Assembly: GCA_030529365.1 (NCBI GenBank)
Contig: JAUMXB010000013.1
Span: forward strand, 1-64,000
Direction of reading: 5' to 3'
Length of the DNA: 64,000 nucleotides
DNA from: Cardiobacteriaceae bacterium
Lineage (GTDB): Bacteria; Pseudomonadota; Gammaproteobacteria; Cardiobacteriales; Cardiobacteriaceae
This document shows, in pieces, positions 1 to 7,741 of the stretch (position 1 is its first letter; every line of letters begins with the position of its first letter). A program made the position numbers and the translations under genes. Under the pieces are notes generated by a model, which worked only from the letters and a program-made list of their open reading frames with translations, made no database searches and had not been told where the DNA came from.

Positions 1-2
1 AC

Positions 3-155
3 GCCGACCGCAAAGCGCTCTACCAGGCCATTGCCAAAGCCAACAACCAACCGGGCTGGGCGGCACAAATCCAGGGCACCTTCGCCGAACGCTGGATCAG
101 CCAGGCACGCGGCGGCTGGTGGTATCAAAGCGGCGGCGCGTGGAAGCAGAAGTAA
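3..155 (+). CDS. YdbL/DUF1318-type periplasmic protein, 3' end only
   Basis: This is the last 50 codons of a gene that begins before the window, ending in TAA. The peptide contains ADRKALYQAIAKANNQPG and a Trp-rich end (ARGGWWYQSGGAWKQK). This matches the C-terminus of the YdbL (DUF1318) family, where a Y-x-x-I/L-A-x-x-N-N segment is followed by a G-x-W-x-x-K end. Such proteins are small, exported and usually sit beside ynbE and ydbH, which would lie to the left. The assignment rests on a short fragment. Confidence 0.6.
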   Translation, partial: ADRKALYQAIAKANNQPGWAAQIQGTFAERWISQARGGWWYQSGGAWKQK

Positions 156-213
156 CCTTTCAACCGCAGGGTGGGCTTTAGCTCGCCGTTGCGTACGCGA
201 TTCGCCGTATCCT

Positions 214-238
214 GTAGGTCGGCCACTTGGTGGCCGAC
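214..238 (+). repeat. GTAG-headed REP-like palindrome
   Basis: GTAG is followed by a 9-bp inverted repeat (GTCGGCCAC / GTGGCCGAC) with a 3-nt loop. It resembles the GTAG-headed hairpins near 28.1-28.7 kb and 48.2-48.8 kb, and probably belongs to the same REP-like family. Confidence 0.6.
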
Positions 239-321
239 AAGCCATGCCGAGCAAAGCAGGCGATGCCATCGGCTTGACCGTATCCGCGCTGTGCACCGCG
301 ACCAAAACCCACCGAATCCTC

Positions 322-1122
322 ATGCTTCCCACCCCCGAGCAACAGCAATTCATCGACACCCATTTTGGCGAAGGCGCACGTTACAGCCGCGCAGCCTTCG
401 CGCAATTGACGACAACTGCCGAGCTCCACTATCTCCTCACCAACCACAACTGGGATGACGATAATCGCGTCTTGCAGTGGATAGCCGAAAGCCCGCTGTG
501 CAGCCGTGCCACTGCCCTGGAAATGTTCTGGCTGGCGCAGCCCCAGGATTTTCAGGCGTATCCCCTGGGCAAAAAGCTGAAAAACCGCGCCGATGCTGAA
601 ACTTTCCATCTGCTGCAAACCTTGCTCACCCGCTATCCGCAGGGCTTTTATGCCGAAAGCGAGCGCCATTTCGACCCCAGCCCGCACTTTGCCCAACCCG
701 TCGCCATCCCTGCAAGCCTCTATCTGCCGAGCGCAGGCGAAGAACCGTATCTTTACTGGGATGCCGAGGAAATCAACTGCAAACCGGGCGGAGAATTCGT
801 CTCTGCCGTGCAGCGCTGCGACCGCATGGATTTGTACAACTTTGCCGTCCTCCTTGATGACCGCGAGCTGCTGGAAAACCACGCCCTGCTCCTGGCGCAT
901 CCGCTTTGCGATCGCGGCATTGCGCAACTGCTGTTTTGGCGCCTGCAAACCCGTTGGCCGATCAGCGGCGATCATCTCTTCCGCCGCGACTTTATCCGCG
1001 ACTGGCAAGCCGACCGCTGGCCACAAGCGCATATCGCCTATCATCCGCCCGCCCCATCTTCTCCTGAAGCGGCTAAAAAACCCGCCTGGCTCATCCCCGA
1101 CATTTTTTACCAACCCGTCTGA
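322..1122 (+). CDS. DUF4274 domain-containing protein
   Basis: The protein has 266 residues if started at the ATG that gives MLPTPEQQQF. The frame is open further upstream, but that extension runs through a REP-like repeat and is not protein-like. Around residues 33-75 the stretch ELHYLLTNHNWDDDNRVLQWI...PLCSRATALEMFWL carries the hallmarks of DUF4274: a YN/HNWDD block and a PLC-x-x-x-TAL-x-x-FW block. A related PLCDRGIAQLLFW motif recurs near residue 193, so the domain may be duplicated. No signal peptide or membrane segment is visible, so it is probably cytoplasmic. The biochemical function of the family is unknown. The next gene starts 3 bp after its stop codon, suggesting co-transcription. 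Confidence 0.75.
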   Translation: MLPTPEQQQFIDTHFGEGARYSRAAFAQLTTTAELHYLLTNHNWDDDNRVLQWIAESPLCSRATALEMFWLAQPQDFQAYPLGKKLKNRADAETFHLLQTLLTRYPQGFYAESERHFDPSPHFAQPVAIPASLYLPSAGEEPYLYWDAEEINCKPGGEFVSAVQRCDRMDLYNFAVLLDDRELLENHALLLAHPLCDRGIAQLLFWRLQTRWPISGDHLFRRDFIRDWQADRWPQAHIAYHPPAPSSPEAAKKPAWLIPDIFYQPV

Positions 1123-1125
1123 CCC

Positions 1126-1899
1126 ATGCACAACATCCTCGTCTTCGATATCGAAACCGTCGCCGATACCGCCGGTTACCGCCTGCTCCATCCCGAACTC
1201 GCCGCCCTTTCCGATGCCGACGTGCTCGCCATCATGCAGAACGAGCGCTTGGCCGACAGCGGCAGCACCTTCATGCGCCATCATTTGCAGAAAATCGCTG
1301 CCATCTCGGTGGCCTTCAAGCATGGCGAGCAATTTGCGCTGTGGACCCTTGGCGAAGAAGCGAGCGACGAGGCCGAACTCATCCGCCGCTTCTTCCAGGG
1401 CATCGACAAATATTCGCCCACTTTGGTGAGCTGGAACGGCAGCGGCTTTGATTTGCCGGTGCTGCAATACCGCGCCCTCATCCACGGCATCGACGCGCAG
1501 CGCTATTTCGAGATCGGCGACGACGACCGCGATTTCCGCTACAACAACTACCTCTCCCGCTTCCATTGGCGCCATATCGACATGATGGACGTGCTATCCG
1601 GCTTCCAGCCGCGCAGCGTGGCGAGCCTGAACGACATCGCCGTGCTCTGCGGCCTGCCCGGCAAACTCGGCATCGACGGCAGCGCCGTGCAGGGGCTGTA
1701 TGATGCAGGCGATCTGGCGCGCATCCGCGCCTACTGCGAAACCGACGTGATGACCACCTATCTGCTGTATCTGCGCTTCGAGCGCTTGCGCGGCAATCTC
1801 AGCGCCAAGCAGCTCGCGGCGGAAAACGCGAAAATCCGCGACTGGCTTGAGGAAAAAACCGATGCGCATTGGCAGGAATATCTCGCCGCGTGGCCATGA
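1126..1899 (+). CDS. PolB-like predicted 3'-5' exonuclease
   Basis: This 257-residue protein carries a DEDDy exonuclease signature: D8 and E10 in FDIET (ExoI), D109 in SWNGSGFDLP (ExoII), and Y203/D207 in YCETD (ExoIII). All the metal-binding residues are in place. The layout matches the stand-alone exonucleases related to the proofreading domain of family-B DNA polymerase (the PF10108-type group). The expected activity is Mg-dependent removal of nucleotides from 3' ends, with a role in DNA or RNA processing that cannot be told from sequence. It follows the DUF4274 gene by 3 bp and is probably in the same operon. Confidence 0.85.
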   Translation: MHNILVFDIETVADTAGYRLLHPELAALSDADVLAIMQNERLADSGSTFMRHHLQKIAAISVAFKHGEQFALWTLGEEASDEAELIRRFFQGIDKYSPTLVSWNGSGFDLPVLQYRALIHGIDAQRYFEIGDDDRDFRYNNYLSRFHWRHIDMMDVLSGFQPRSVASLNDIAVLCGLPGKLGIDGSAVQGLYDAGDLARIRAYCETDVMTTYLLYLRFERLRGNLSAKQLAAENAKIRDWLEEKTDAHWQEYLAAWP

Positions 1900-1940
1900 T
1901 GCCGTCACCGTTGTCTTGATATTGCATTTCAGGAGCTTAT

Positions 1941-2705
1941 ATGCAGTCTTTTTATTCCCCGAGCGCGCAGTGCCATATCCGTTTTCACGATTTGCCCGGC
2001 CACGGTCTGCCCTGCGTCTTCGTGCACGGGCTGGGCTGCGCCTCGTCCTATGAATATCCGCGCGTGGTCATTGACACGGCATGGCAGGGCAGGCGCGCCA
2101 TCCTCCTCGACCGCCCCGGCAGCGGCTTCAGCGACTGGCCAGAAGATTTTTCCTACACCACATCAGCGCAGGCGCAAGTCATCGTCGAACTGATCGAACA
2201 TCTCGGCTTGCAACACTTTGCCCTCTATGGACACAGCATGGGCGGCAGCATTGCTATCGAAGCGGCAAGCCTGATGCCGGAACGCATCGCCGCCCTGCTG
2301 GTGTCGGAATGCAATTTCCATGCGGGCGGTGGCTTTTTCAGCCAGCAAATCGTCGCGCAAGGCGAAGCCGAGTTCGTGGCGCACGGACATACGCAGATGG
2401 TCACCGCAGACGGCACGCCGTGGGCAGGCTGCTTGCAGCGCAGTGCACCTTGGGCGGTATGGCGTGCGGCGAAAAGCCTGGTGGAAGGCGTCTCCCCTTC
2501 CTGGATGGAACGCTTCCTCGCCCTGGATGCCCCGCGTCTTTTCATCGTCGGCGAACACAGCCTACCGGACGACGACATCGCGTTTTTCGCCGCGCGCGGG
2601 ATTGAAAGCGCCATCGTTCCCGCCACCGGACACAGCATGTCGTGGGAAAATCCGCATGGTCTTGCGGGCGTTCTCTCGGCATGGTTGCAGAAAGCGGGCG
2701 TTTGA
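1941..2705 (+). CDS. alpha/beta-fold hydrolase
   Basis: This 254-residue alpha/beta hydrolase has an oxyanion HG at residues 29-30 (FVHGLG), a nucleophile elbow GHSMGG with Ser99, and a C-terminal GH with His231 as the catalytic base. The acid is probably one of the acidic residues in GEHSLPDDD near 205-212. An AGGAG ribosome site (caggagctt) lies just before the ATG. There is no signal peptide, so it is cytoplasmic. The substrate cannot be inferred; an esterase, a thioesterase or a lipid-related hydrolase are all possible. An AAGCGCTT element begins about 55 bp after the stop. Confidence 0.8.
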   Translation: MQSFYSPSAQCHIRFHDLPGHGLPCVFVHGLGCASSYEYPRVVIDTAWQGRRAILLDRPGSGFSDWPEDFSYTTSAQAQVIVELIEHLGLQHFALYGHSMGGSIAIEAASLMPERIAALLVSECNFHAGGGFFSQQIVAQGEAEFVAHGHTQMVTADGTPWAGCLQRSAPWAVWRAAKSLVEGVSPSWMERFLALDAPRLFIVGEHSLPDDDIAFFAARGIESAIVPATGHSMSWENPHGLAGVLSAWLQKAGV

Positions 2706-2761
2706 GGCGCTGTTGCACCATTTCTACGATCCTTTCCCGACCGGAGACGCTTTTCGAGAAA

Positions 2762-2854
2762 TAGGCGATAAAAAATTACTATTCTAAGCGCTTATCATAG
2801 TGATTTTTTACCGCAGTAAGCGCTTATTGATGGTAAAAAACAACCATTTTTATG
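2762..2854. repeat. AAGCGCTT palindromic element, paired copy (L1)
   Basis: Two AAGCGCTT cores at 2786-2793 and 2818-2825 lie 32 bp apart, flanked by T-rich left arms (gattttttaccg) and A-rich right arms (tggtaaaaaacaac). The right edge reaches the first codons of the LysE-type gene. Confidence 0.85.
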
Positions 2855-3454
2855 CAAAATATGGATACATCTTTGCTGCTTGCGCTTGCGCAAACCCTTT
2901 TCCCTTTCGTGATCAGCCCGGGCGCAAGTTTCGTGCTCACGCTGTCCGCAAGCACGGCAGGCGTGCCTTTTGCCGCGCTGAAAGTGTGGGCGGGTACGGC
3001 GCTGGGTTTGGCTGTGCTGGCGGTGGCAAGCGCGCTCGGCGTTGCCCGGCTGGTGTTGCATTATCCGCTGTTGCAAACGCTGCTGGCGATGATCGGCGGC
3101 GCCTTGCTGGTTTTCTGGGGCGTGCGCCTTTGCCAGCATTCGCCCGCACAGGCAGAGCGACCCTTGCCGCCGCGGCTCGTGGCGAGCGCGTTCACGATAG
3201 TGGTCAGCAATATCAAGGCGATTACGCTCTATGTGGTGCTGCTGCCCGCCCTGTTGCACAGCGTTGATCCATTCACCTTTTATGCGCACGCGCTGGGGCT
3301 GCATGCCGCGATGCTGCTCGCGTGGCTGCTGCTGGTGAGCCTTGGTTTGCGTCATCTGCCGCATCTGGCCGCGTTGCGCCATGGGCTGCTGAAGGCAAGC
3401 GGCCTTTTCATGATCTGGCTCGGCGGCAAAAGCCTGTTGTCCGTATGGGAATGA
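2852..3454 (+). CDS. LysE/RhtB-type transporter
   Basis: A hydrophobic protein of about 200 residues with around six membrane segments. It has a PGASF motif after the first helix, equivalent to the PGP motif of LysE/RhtB amino-acid exporters, and an SNIKAITLYVVLLP segment corresponding to the NPK motif region. The family exports amino acids or related small molecules across the inner membrane; the substrate here is unknown. Either the ATG at 2852 or the one at 2861 could be the start, and neither has a good Shine-Dalgarno because the palindromic element runs up to the gene. That placement could influence expression. Confidence 0.75.
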   Translation: MQNMDTSLLLALAQTLFPFVISPGASFVLTLSASTAGVPFAALKVWAGTALGLAVLAVASALGVARLVLHYPLLQTLLAMIGGALLVFWGVRLCQHSPAQAERPLPPRLVASAFTIVVSNIKAITLYVVLLPALLHSVDPFTFYAHALGLHAAMLLAWLLLVSLGLRHLPHLAALRHGLLKASGLFMIWLGGKSLLSVWE

Positions 3455-3497
3455 GATATCGGGAGCGCTTCGCCATTCAATCTTGCCATAACAGCAA

Positions 3498-3541
3498 AGC
3501 GCAACCTGCCGGGCAATCAAGGGATTGTGGCAGGTTGCGCT
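3498..3541. terminator. strong hairpin between convergent genes
   Basis: A perfect 13-bp stem (agcgcaacctgcc / ggcaggttgcgct) with an 18-nt loop lies between the converging LysE-type and binding-protein genes. No T-run follows on either strand, so a bidirectional transcription-end role is inferred from position only. Confidence 0.45.
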
Positions 3542-3571
3542 GTCATGCACAGGTTGAAAAGTGGTGCCGCC

Positions 3572-4537
3572 TCAGCCAAACAGGCTTGCGTCAGGCGCGG
3601 CACCGCCGACGATCTTGGGATTGAGCTGATACATTTCGTTCAGGAATTGCAGGATTTCCGCACTGATATCTTTAGTGCGAACAGCGGTCAGCGCTGAATG
3701 CGGGAAGGCCTGCTCCAGCGCGGGGACGGGAGCGGGCATGTAGTTGGCAGCGATTTCTGCTGCACTTTTCGGGTGTGCCGCCACCCAGTCAACGGCCTTG
3801 AGCAGGTCTTCATCCAGCGCGGCGAGGAATTCGGCGTGGCTGCTGGCGATATTTTCCGAAACCATCAGGCCGGCTTGCGGGATGCCGTTCTGGCTGCCAA
3901 AGCTGCTGTCCCAGACTTTATCCAGGGAGATACCGCGCGTAACCTGCACACCGGACTGCTTGCCGCGCAGGATGGAAGCACTTGCCAGCGGCTCGGGGAG
4001 CAGTGCGTTGGGGAAATCCTTTTGCAGGAAGAGGAGTACGGCTTCCGGTGGCGTGGCGGTGTAGCTGACCAGGCCGTCGAGCGAGACGCCGCTGCGTTTG
4101 GCAAGAATTTGCAGCACAAGATCGGGCATGTCGTTCTTGAATGGCATGACGATCTTCTGCCCGGCGAGCTGCTCGATGCTGCTGATGACCTGCCCCTTGC
4201 TCATGAGGGCAAGCAGCCCCCGCGTCATGATGTTGTGCAGGATGACGGGCTGGCCCTGCGCACGCAGGTTGGCTGCAACATAGCTGGGCACGATGCTGAT
4301 TTCGATGCTGCGGTTGAGCAGACCGGCACGCAGGTGATCCGGCGTGCGCCAGCTTTGCACCCGGAAGGGGCGGATTTTCCGGGCGTTGCCGATCTGTGCG
4401 GCAATGGCCAGCAGCACGGTTGGCGTTACCGGAGGCCCCCACAGGGTCAGGGTATCGTCGGCCCGCAAGGGCAATGCGCTGGCAGCTCCGGCGAGCGCGC
4501 CCATGCGCAGCAGATGGCGGCGGGTAAGATGCATCAT
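3572..4537 (-). CDS. ABC-type substrate-binding protein with Tat signal
   Basis: About 321 residues. The N-terminus TRRHLLRMGALAGAASALPLRA resembles a twin-arginine signal with a hydrophobic core and an A-x-A-like end, so export to the periplasm is likely. The body looks like a periplasmic binding protein of the NMT1/SsuA type (PFRVQSWRTPDHLRAGLLNRSIEISIVPSYVAANL; GQKIVMPFKNDMPDLVLQIL). It lies 12 bp downstream of the TonB-type receptor gene, so the pair is probably one operon for uptake of one compound. No cognate permease or ATPase is nearby. The ligand is unknown. The start may be either of two adjacent ATGs. Confidence 0.75.
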   Translation of the reverse strand: MMHLTRRHLLRMGALAGAASALPLRADDTLTLWGPPVTPTVLLAIAAQIGNARKIRPFRVQSWRTPDHLRAGLLNRSIEISIVPSYVAANLRAQGQPVILHNIMTRGLLALMSKGQVISSIEQLAGQKIVMPFKNDMPDLVLQILAKRSGVSLDGLVSYTATPPEAVLLFLQKDFPNALLPEPLASASILRGKQSGVQVTRGISLDKVWDSSFGSQNGIPQAGLMVSENIASSHAEFLAALDEDLLKAVDWVAAHPKSAAEIAANYMPAPVPALEQAFPHSALTAVRTKDISAEILQFLNEMYQLNPKIVGGAAPDASLFG

Positions 4538-4549
4538 GAGGTGTCTCCG

Positions 4550-6433
4550 TTAGAAATTGAAGTGGAAGCCCAGCCAGTAGGTGCGCTCGGGTGCGCCCAC
4601 GGCGCGGGTGCTCTGTGCGGCGATGTGCGGCTGCTCGTTGAAGGCGTAGTACTGGCGGTCAAAGAGGTTGTTGACGCCAAGGGTGAGCGCAAAGCGGTCG
4701 CGGGTTTGCAGGCCGGCATAGAGATTGACCGTGGCGTAGCTTTGATGGTTCAGGGGATTGTCCAGCCCCAGACCGCGTTTTTTGTCGCTGTCCAGTCTGC
4801 TGTTTCTGTGGGAATAATGCAGGCTGGCGCCCAGGTTGTAGCTGCCGAATTCGGCATAATCGCGATAATCCACGGCAATGTCGGCACTCATGGGACGCAC
4901 GTTGTACAACGCGCGCTTGTCGGTGTCGTTTTCTCCATACTGGTAGCGAATCTTGCCGCGCACGGCGAGATTGTCCGTGAGACTTTTGGCCGCGCTCAAC
5001 TCCGCACCGATCAGGGTGGCATCCACGTTGCGGCTGATGATGTTGCTGTCTGCCTGCAAGATGCCAGGCTGCCGGCGGGCACGATCCAGCGTGATGAAAT
5101 TGCTGACTTTGTCATAGTCGGCCTGGGCCTCGATTTTCCAGGCGCCGGCCAGATCGCCATGCGCAACCTTGCCATAATCCCGGTAGCCTTCTCCCTGCCA
5201 GCTGCCTTGCAGGCTGATGCGGTTATGGCGTTCCGGCTTCAGGAAGGGGTTGCCGATCCAGCCCGCCCCGTTTTCACCCGGCAGGGCATGGAAGCGCTCG
5301 GTGTTGTCAGGCTGGCGCAGCAGGCTGTCAACACTTACCCGATAGCTTTGCCGTTCGCTGGGCTGGAAGCGGTAGCTCAGGGCAATGCCGAAGCCGTCGG
5401 TCTTTTGCTTGCCCGCAAGCTTGCGTCCGTAATATTTCTGCCAAAGCTGGGCTGGCGCGGGGAAGGTGTTGTTGCCAATCCTGGCCGGCGTGTTTTTAGC
5501 GCGGGGATCAGCACGCAGCACGTCATAGCTCAGGCCGCCACTCAGCTGGTGCGCCGGGGTGATATCCCAGAAATGGTCATAAAAAAGATGCATGCGGTCG
5601 CTGTGGATATCAGGGAAGCGGTAGGCATTGCGCTTTTTCCCCTGCGGCGTGAAGACGAAACGGCTGGCCAGATGCTGGTCATGCCCGTAGGTCAGGCCGA
5701 ATTGCGAGCGCTGCTCGCCATAATGGAGACGGTAATCGGCATTGAGCGTGGTCATTTGCCGTTCGATTTCCATGCCTACGCGCGGTTGTCCTGCTGCCGG
5801 GCGACGCAGGCTGTGGTTGTCGGCAGCGCGTTCCAGATCCACATGGCGCACGTTGAAATTGAAGGTATTGCTTTGATCCTGTGCGCCGATGCGTGCCGTA
5901 CCGTTCAGGACGATGCGCCGGGTGCTCTTGGCATCGAGCTGGAAATGCGGCTGCCTGTCGTCATCGATGCGGTCGTGAATCACGCCCAGACGGTATTCTT
6001 GCCGCGCATCCGGCACCAGGCCGGCCACTACGGCCTGGCCATTGCGCAAATAGCCTGCATTGACCGTCTTTCCGTTGCCATCCTTGTAGCTGTTGAGATT
6101 ATGGCGATAGGCGTGGCCAACGACATAGGCATTGCTGCCACGGAAACGGAACAGGGCACGCTCGCCATCGCTGTAGGGATTGGCTTGCAGGCCAATCAGC
6201 ACGGGTCGGCTCGTCACGCTGCCCACATCCTGCGCCACCGATGCATCTGCCCACGGACGCAGATAATCAAACTGGTTTTCCACCGGCATGGTGAAATCGG
6301 TTTGCGGCGTGATGACTGGCGGCGGGCCGAAGGAAAGCTGCATCTTGTATGCTTCGGCGGAAGCCAGGTTGACTCCCTCTTCCGCATGAAGCGTGGAGAT
6401 GATCAAAGCGGGCAGGAAATAGCGGACGCGCAT
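4550..6433 (-). CDS. TonB-dependent copper-receptor-like outer-membrane protein with most of the plug missing
   Basis: 627 residues ending in YWLGFHFNF, the aromatic C-terminus of outer-membrane barrels. A short signal-like N-terminus is followed by a barrel whose segments (SYKDGNGKTVNAGYLR; a DNHSLR block) recall the OprC/NosA copper-receptor family. The N-terminal plug is strongly shortened. After FDYLRPW (near residue 57), where the plug would start, the sequence passes almost directly into the first barrel strands. There is no RG...LLDG segment, no ERIEVLRGP-type segment and no GGVINI-type segment. About 75 residues of plug core appear absent compared with my recollection of the family. 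The product could be a plugless channel, a decaying receptor or a divergent receptor. Confidence 0.75.
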   Translation of the reverse strand: MRVRYFLPALIISTLHAEEGVNLASAEAYKMQLSFGPPPVITPQTDFTMPVENQFDYLRPWADASVAQDVGSVTSRPVLIGLQANPYSDGERALFRFRGSNAYVVGHAYRHNLNSYKDGNGKTVNAGYLRNGQAVVAGLVPDARQEYRLGVIHDRIDDDRQPHFQLDAKSTRRIVLNGTARIGAQDQSNTFNFNVRHVDLERAADNHSLRRPAAGQPRVGMEIERQMTTLNADYRLHYGEQRSQFGLTYGHDQHLASRFVFTPQGKKRNAYRFPDIHSDRMHLFYDHFWDITPAHQLSGGLSYDVLRADPRAKNTPARIGNNTFPAPAQLWQKYYGRKLAGKQKTDGFGIALSYRFQPSERQSYRVSVDSLLRQPDNTERFHALPGENGAGWIGNPFLKPERHNRISLQGSWQGEGYRDYGKVAHGDLAGAWKIEAQADYDKVSNFITLDRARRQPGILQADSNIISRNVDATLIGAELSAAKSLTDNLAVRGKIRYQYGENDTDKRALYNVRPMSADIAVDYRDYAEFGSYNLGASLHYSHRNSRLDSDKKRGLGLDNPLNHQSYATVNLYAGLQTRDRFALTLGVNNLFDRQYYAFNEQPHIAAQSTRAVGAPERTYWLGFHFNF

Positions 6434-6814
6434 GACAAAACCCTCATCATTTGTAAATGTGCGCGGATAGTAATTATTATCTTTTCCCGTGTCCAGATGC
6501 CTAGGTCAAGTGCATATATATCATATTGAAAATCATAAATATATTTGCAAAAATCACCCATATGGAAGACTGTGATACTGCCGGCTGCGCACTTTGTCAG
6601 CATTAATGCACAGGATTTTGCATTGCACGATACGGCGCTTCAGGGCATCTTCCGATTCTCCTGCCCGCCACGCAGGAATCATTCAACACCCATTTCCTGG
6701 CAGCTCCCTGTTCAATAGACCATCCTGCTGACGCAAGAATTTTCCGCCAGCGCTGGCGATGGGGTTTTGCCCGCAACCCTGCTAGAATCCCGCCTCCGCC
6801 CCGAGAGCATTCCG
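6434..6814. other. intergenic region upstream of the receptor and the DUF1820 gene
   Basis: This 381-bp divergent spacer is AT-rich next to the receptor gene, and I see no credible gene in it. It holds the imperfect palindrome noted at 6466-6481. It presumably contains promoters for both flanking genes. Confidence 0.6.
6466..6481. promoter_or_regulatory. AT-rich imperfect palindrome upstream of the receptor gene
   Basis: gatagTAATTAttatc is a 16-bp imperfect dyad about 33 bp before the receptor start codon. It looks like an operator and partly resembles a degenerate Fur box, but it matches the Fur consensus too poorly to be named. Confidence 0.3.
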
Positions 6815-7126
6815 ATGAGCAAGCCCACGATTTACCGCGTCCAGTTCAAAACCGACAGCCACCATTACGATCTTTATGTCCGCCATGTCTATCCTTCCGA
6901 CATGCACGGCTTCGTCTGCCTGGAAGACTTTCTTTTTCATGAGGAAAGCCGCGTGCTGATCGATCCGCGCACGGAAAAGCTCCATGCCGAATTCGGCGAC
7001 GTGACCACCGCGTTCATTCCCTATCACCAAATCATCCGCATCGATCAGGTCAGCCGCGAAGGCGACAGCCGCATCCAGCCGGCAAGCGGCGGCAGCGGCA
7101 ACAAGATCACGCCGTTCCCGCAATAA
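6815..7126 (+). CDS. DUF1820 family protein
   Basis: 103 residues starting at MSKPTIYRVQF. The pattern YRVQF...YDLYVRHVYPSDMHGFVCLEDFLF...VIDP..EKL..EF..V...IPYHQIIRIDQV matches the DUF1820 family of small gammaproteobacterial proteins. It is soluble and probably cytoplasmic; the function is not known. The C-terminal 20 residues are low-complexity (GGSGNK). The ATG was chosen because homology begins there; the open frame upstream is non-coding in character. It converges on the DUF2798 gene. Confidence 0.8.
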   Translation: MSKPTIYRVQFKTDSHHYDLYVRHVYPSDMHGFVCLEDFLFHEESRVLIDPRTEKLHAEFGDVTTAFIPYHQIIRIDQVSREGDSRIQPASGGSGNKITPFPQ

Positions 7127-7146
7127 TGGCGGCACGGGTCGGCTAC

Positions 7147-7377
7147 TCAGGATCCGGTCGTCCAGCGCGTCAGCCTCATCACCAGCGGGCGCACCGTCAG
7201 CAGGCTCACAAAGGCAATCGGCCAGGCCAGCGCGTAAGAACGCAGGGTGCGAGGCAGCCATTCGCTGTTCACGCCATTATTGAGCGCCACCAGCACCGCG
7301 CTCATGATGAAAGCCATCATCATGGTGGCGTAGAAAGTGAAAACGATGGGGGCGAATTTGGCCGGAATTTTGCTCAT
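7147..7377 (-). CDS. DUF2798 family small membrane protein
   Basis: 76 residues starting at MSKIPAKFAPIVF, with two hydrophobic segments (about residues 9-31 and 44-64) separated by a short loop (NNGVNSEWLPRTLRSYALAW). This is the two-helix architecture of DUF2798 inner-membrane proteins, whose function is unknown. I chose the internal ATG because the longer frame upstream reads into an AAGCGCTT palindromic element. Confidence 0.75.
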   Translation of the reverse strand: MSKIPAKFAPIVFTFYATMMMAFIMSAVLVALNNGVNSEWLPRTLRSYALAWPIAFVSLLTVRPLVMRLTRWTTGS

Positions 7378-7399
7378 GCTTGTTAACAACATCGATATG

Positions 7400-7490
7400 A
7401 TAAATTTTCTCACCAATAAGCGCTTACCATGCAAAAATTTCTCGCAATAAGCGCTTATATTTGGTAAAAAATAACTATTTTTGCAGTTTT
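7400..7490. repeat. AAGCGCTT palindromic element, paired copy (L2)
   Basis: Cores at 7418-7425 and 7449-7456 are 31 bp apart, with aaaaattt between them and ggtaaaaaataac on the right edge. The element fills the space between the DUF2798 gene and the lipoprotein gene. Confidence 0.85.
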
Positions 7491-7496
7491 TATGAA

Positions 7497-7676
7497 TTAA
7501 TTGCCAGTGTGCGCGCTGATGCCGACGCTGCCATAGGCCTGCGTTTGCCCGCCAGCGTTGGTGATGCCGATGGTGTTGTGGCGCGCGGGATCGTTCTGCT
7601 CGAAGCGGTAGGTCACATCATGGTTGCCGCCGCAGGCCGCGAGCAGCAGGGCGAAGGTTGCGAGCGCGATTTTCAT
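7497..7676 (-). CDS. small lipoprotein
   Basis: 59 residues: MKIALATFALLLAACGG..., a typical lipoprotein signal with lipobox LAAC (Cys15). The mature peptide is only about 45 residues (NHDVTYRFEQNDPARHNTIGITNAGGQTQAYGSVGISAHTGN) and belongs to no family I recognise. A gagttt purine stretch lies upstream of the ATG as a modest ribosome site. It sits 65 bp downstream of the CDP-alcohol phosphotransferase-like gene on the same strand. Confidence 0.65.
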   Translation of the reverse strand: MKIALATFALLLAACGGNHDVTYRFEQNDPARHNTIGITNAGGQTQAYGSVGISAHTGN

Positions 7677-7741
7677 AACAAACTCCACGGAAAAGAGCGG
7701 ACAGCATAGTGCAGTTTGCCGGGCAATGTCACGGGCAAATA

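Noticed and set aside
3698-6529. Open frame of over 900 codons on the plus strand opposite the receptor and binding-protein genes
   Set aside because: It spans two real minus-strand genes and their spacer, has no family features and is a typical antisense frame in GC-rich DNA. The same applies to the long frame opposite msbA (41867-43867) and those opposite atpA and proS.
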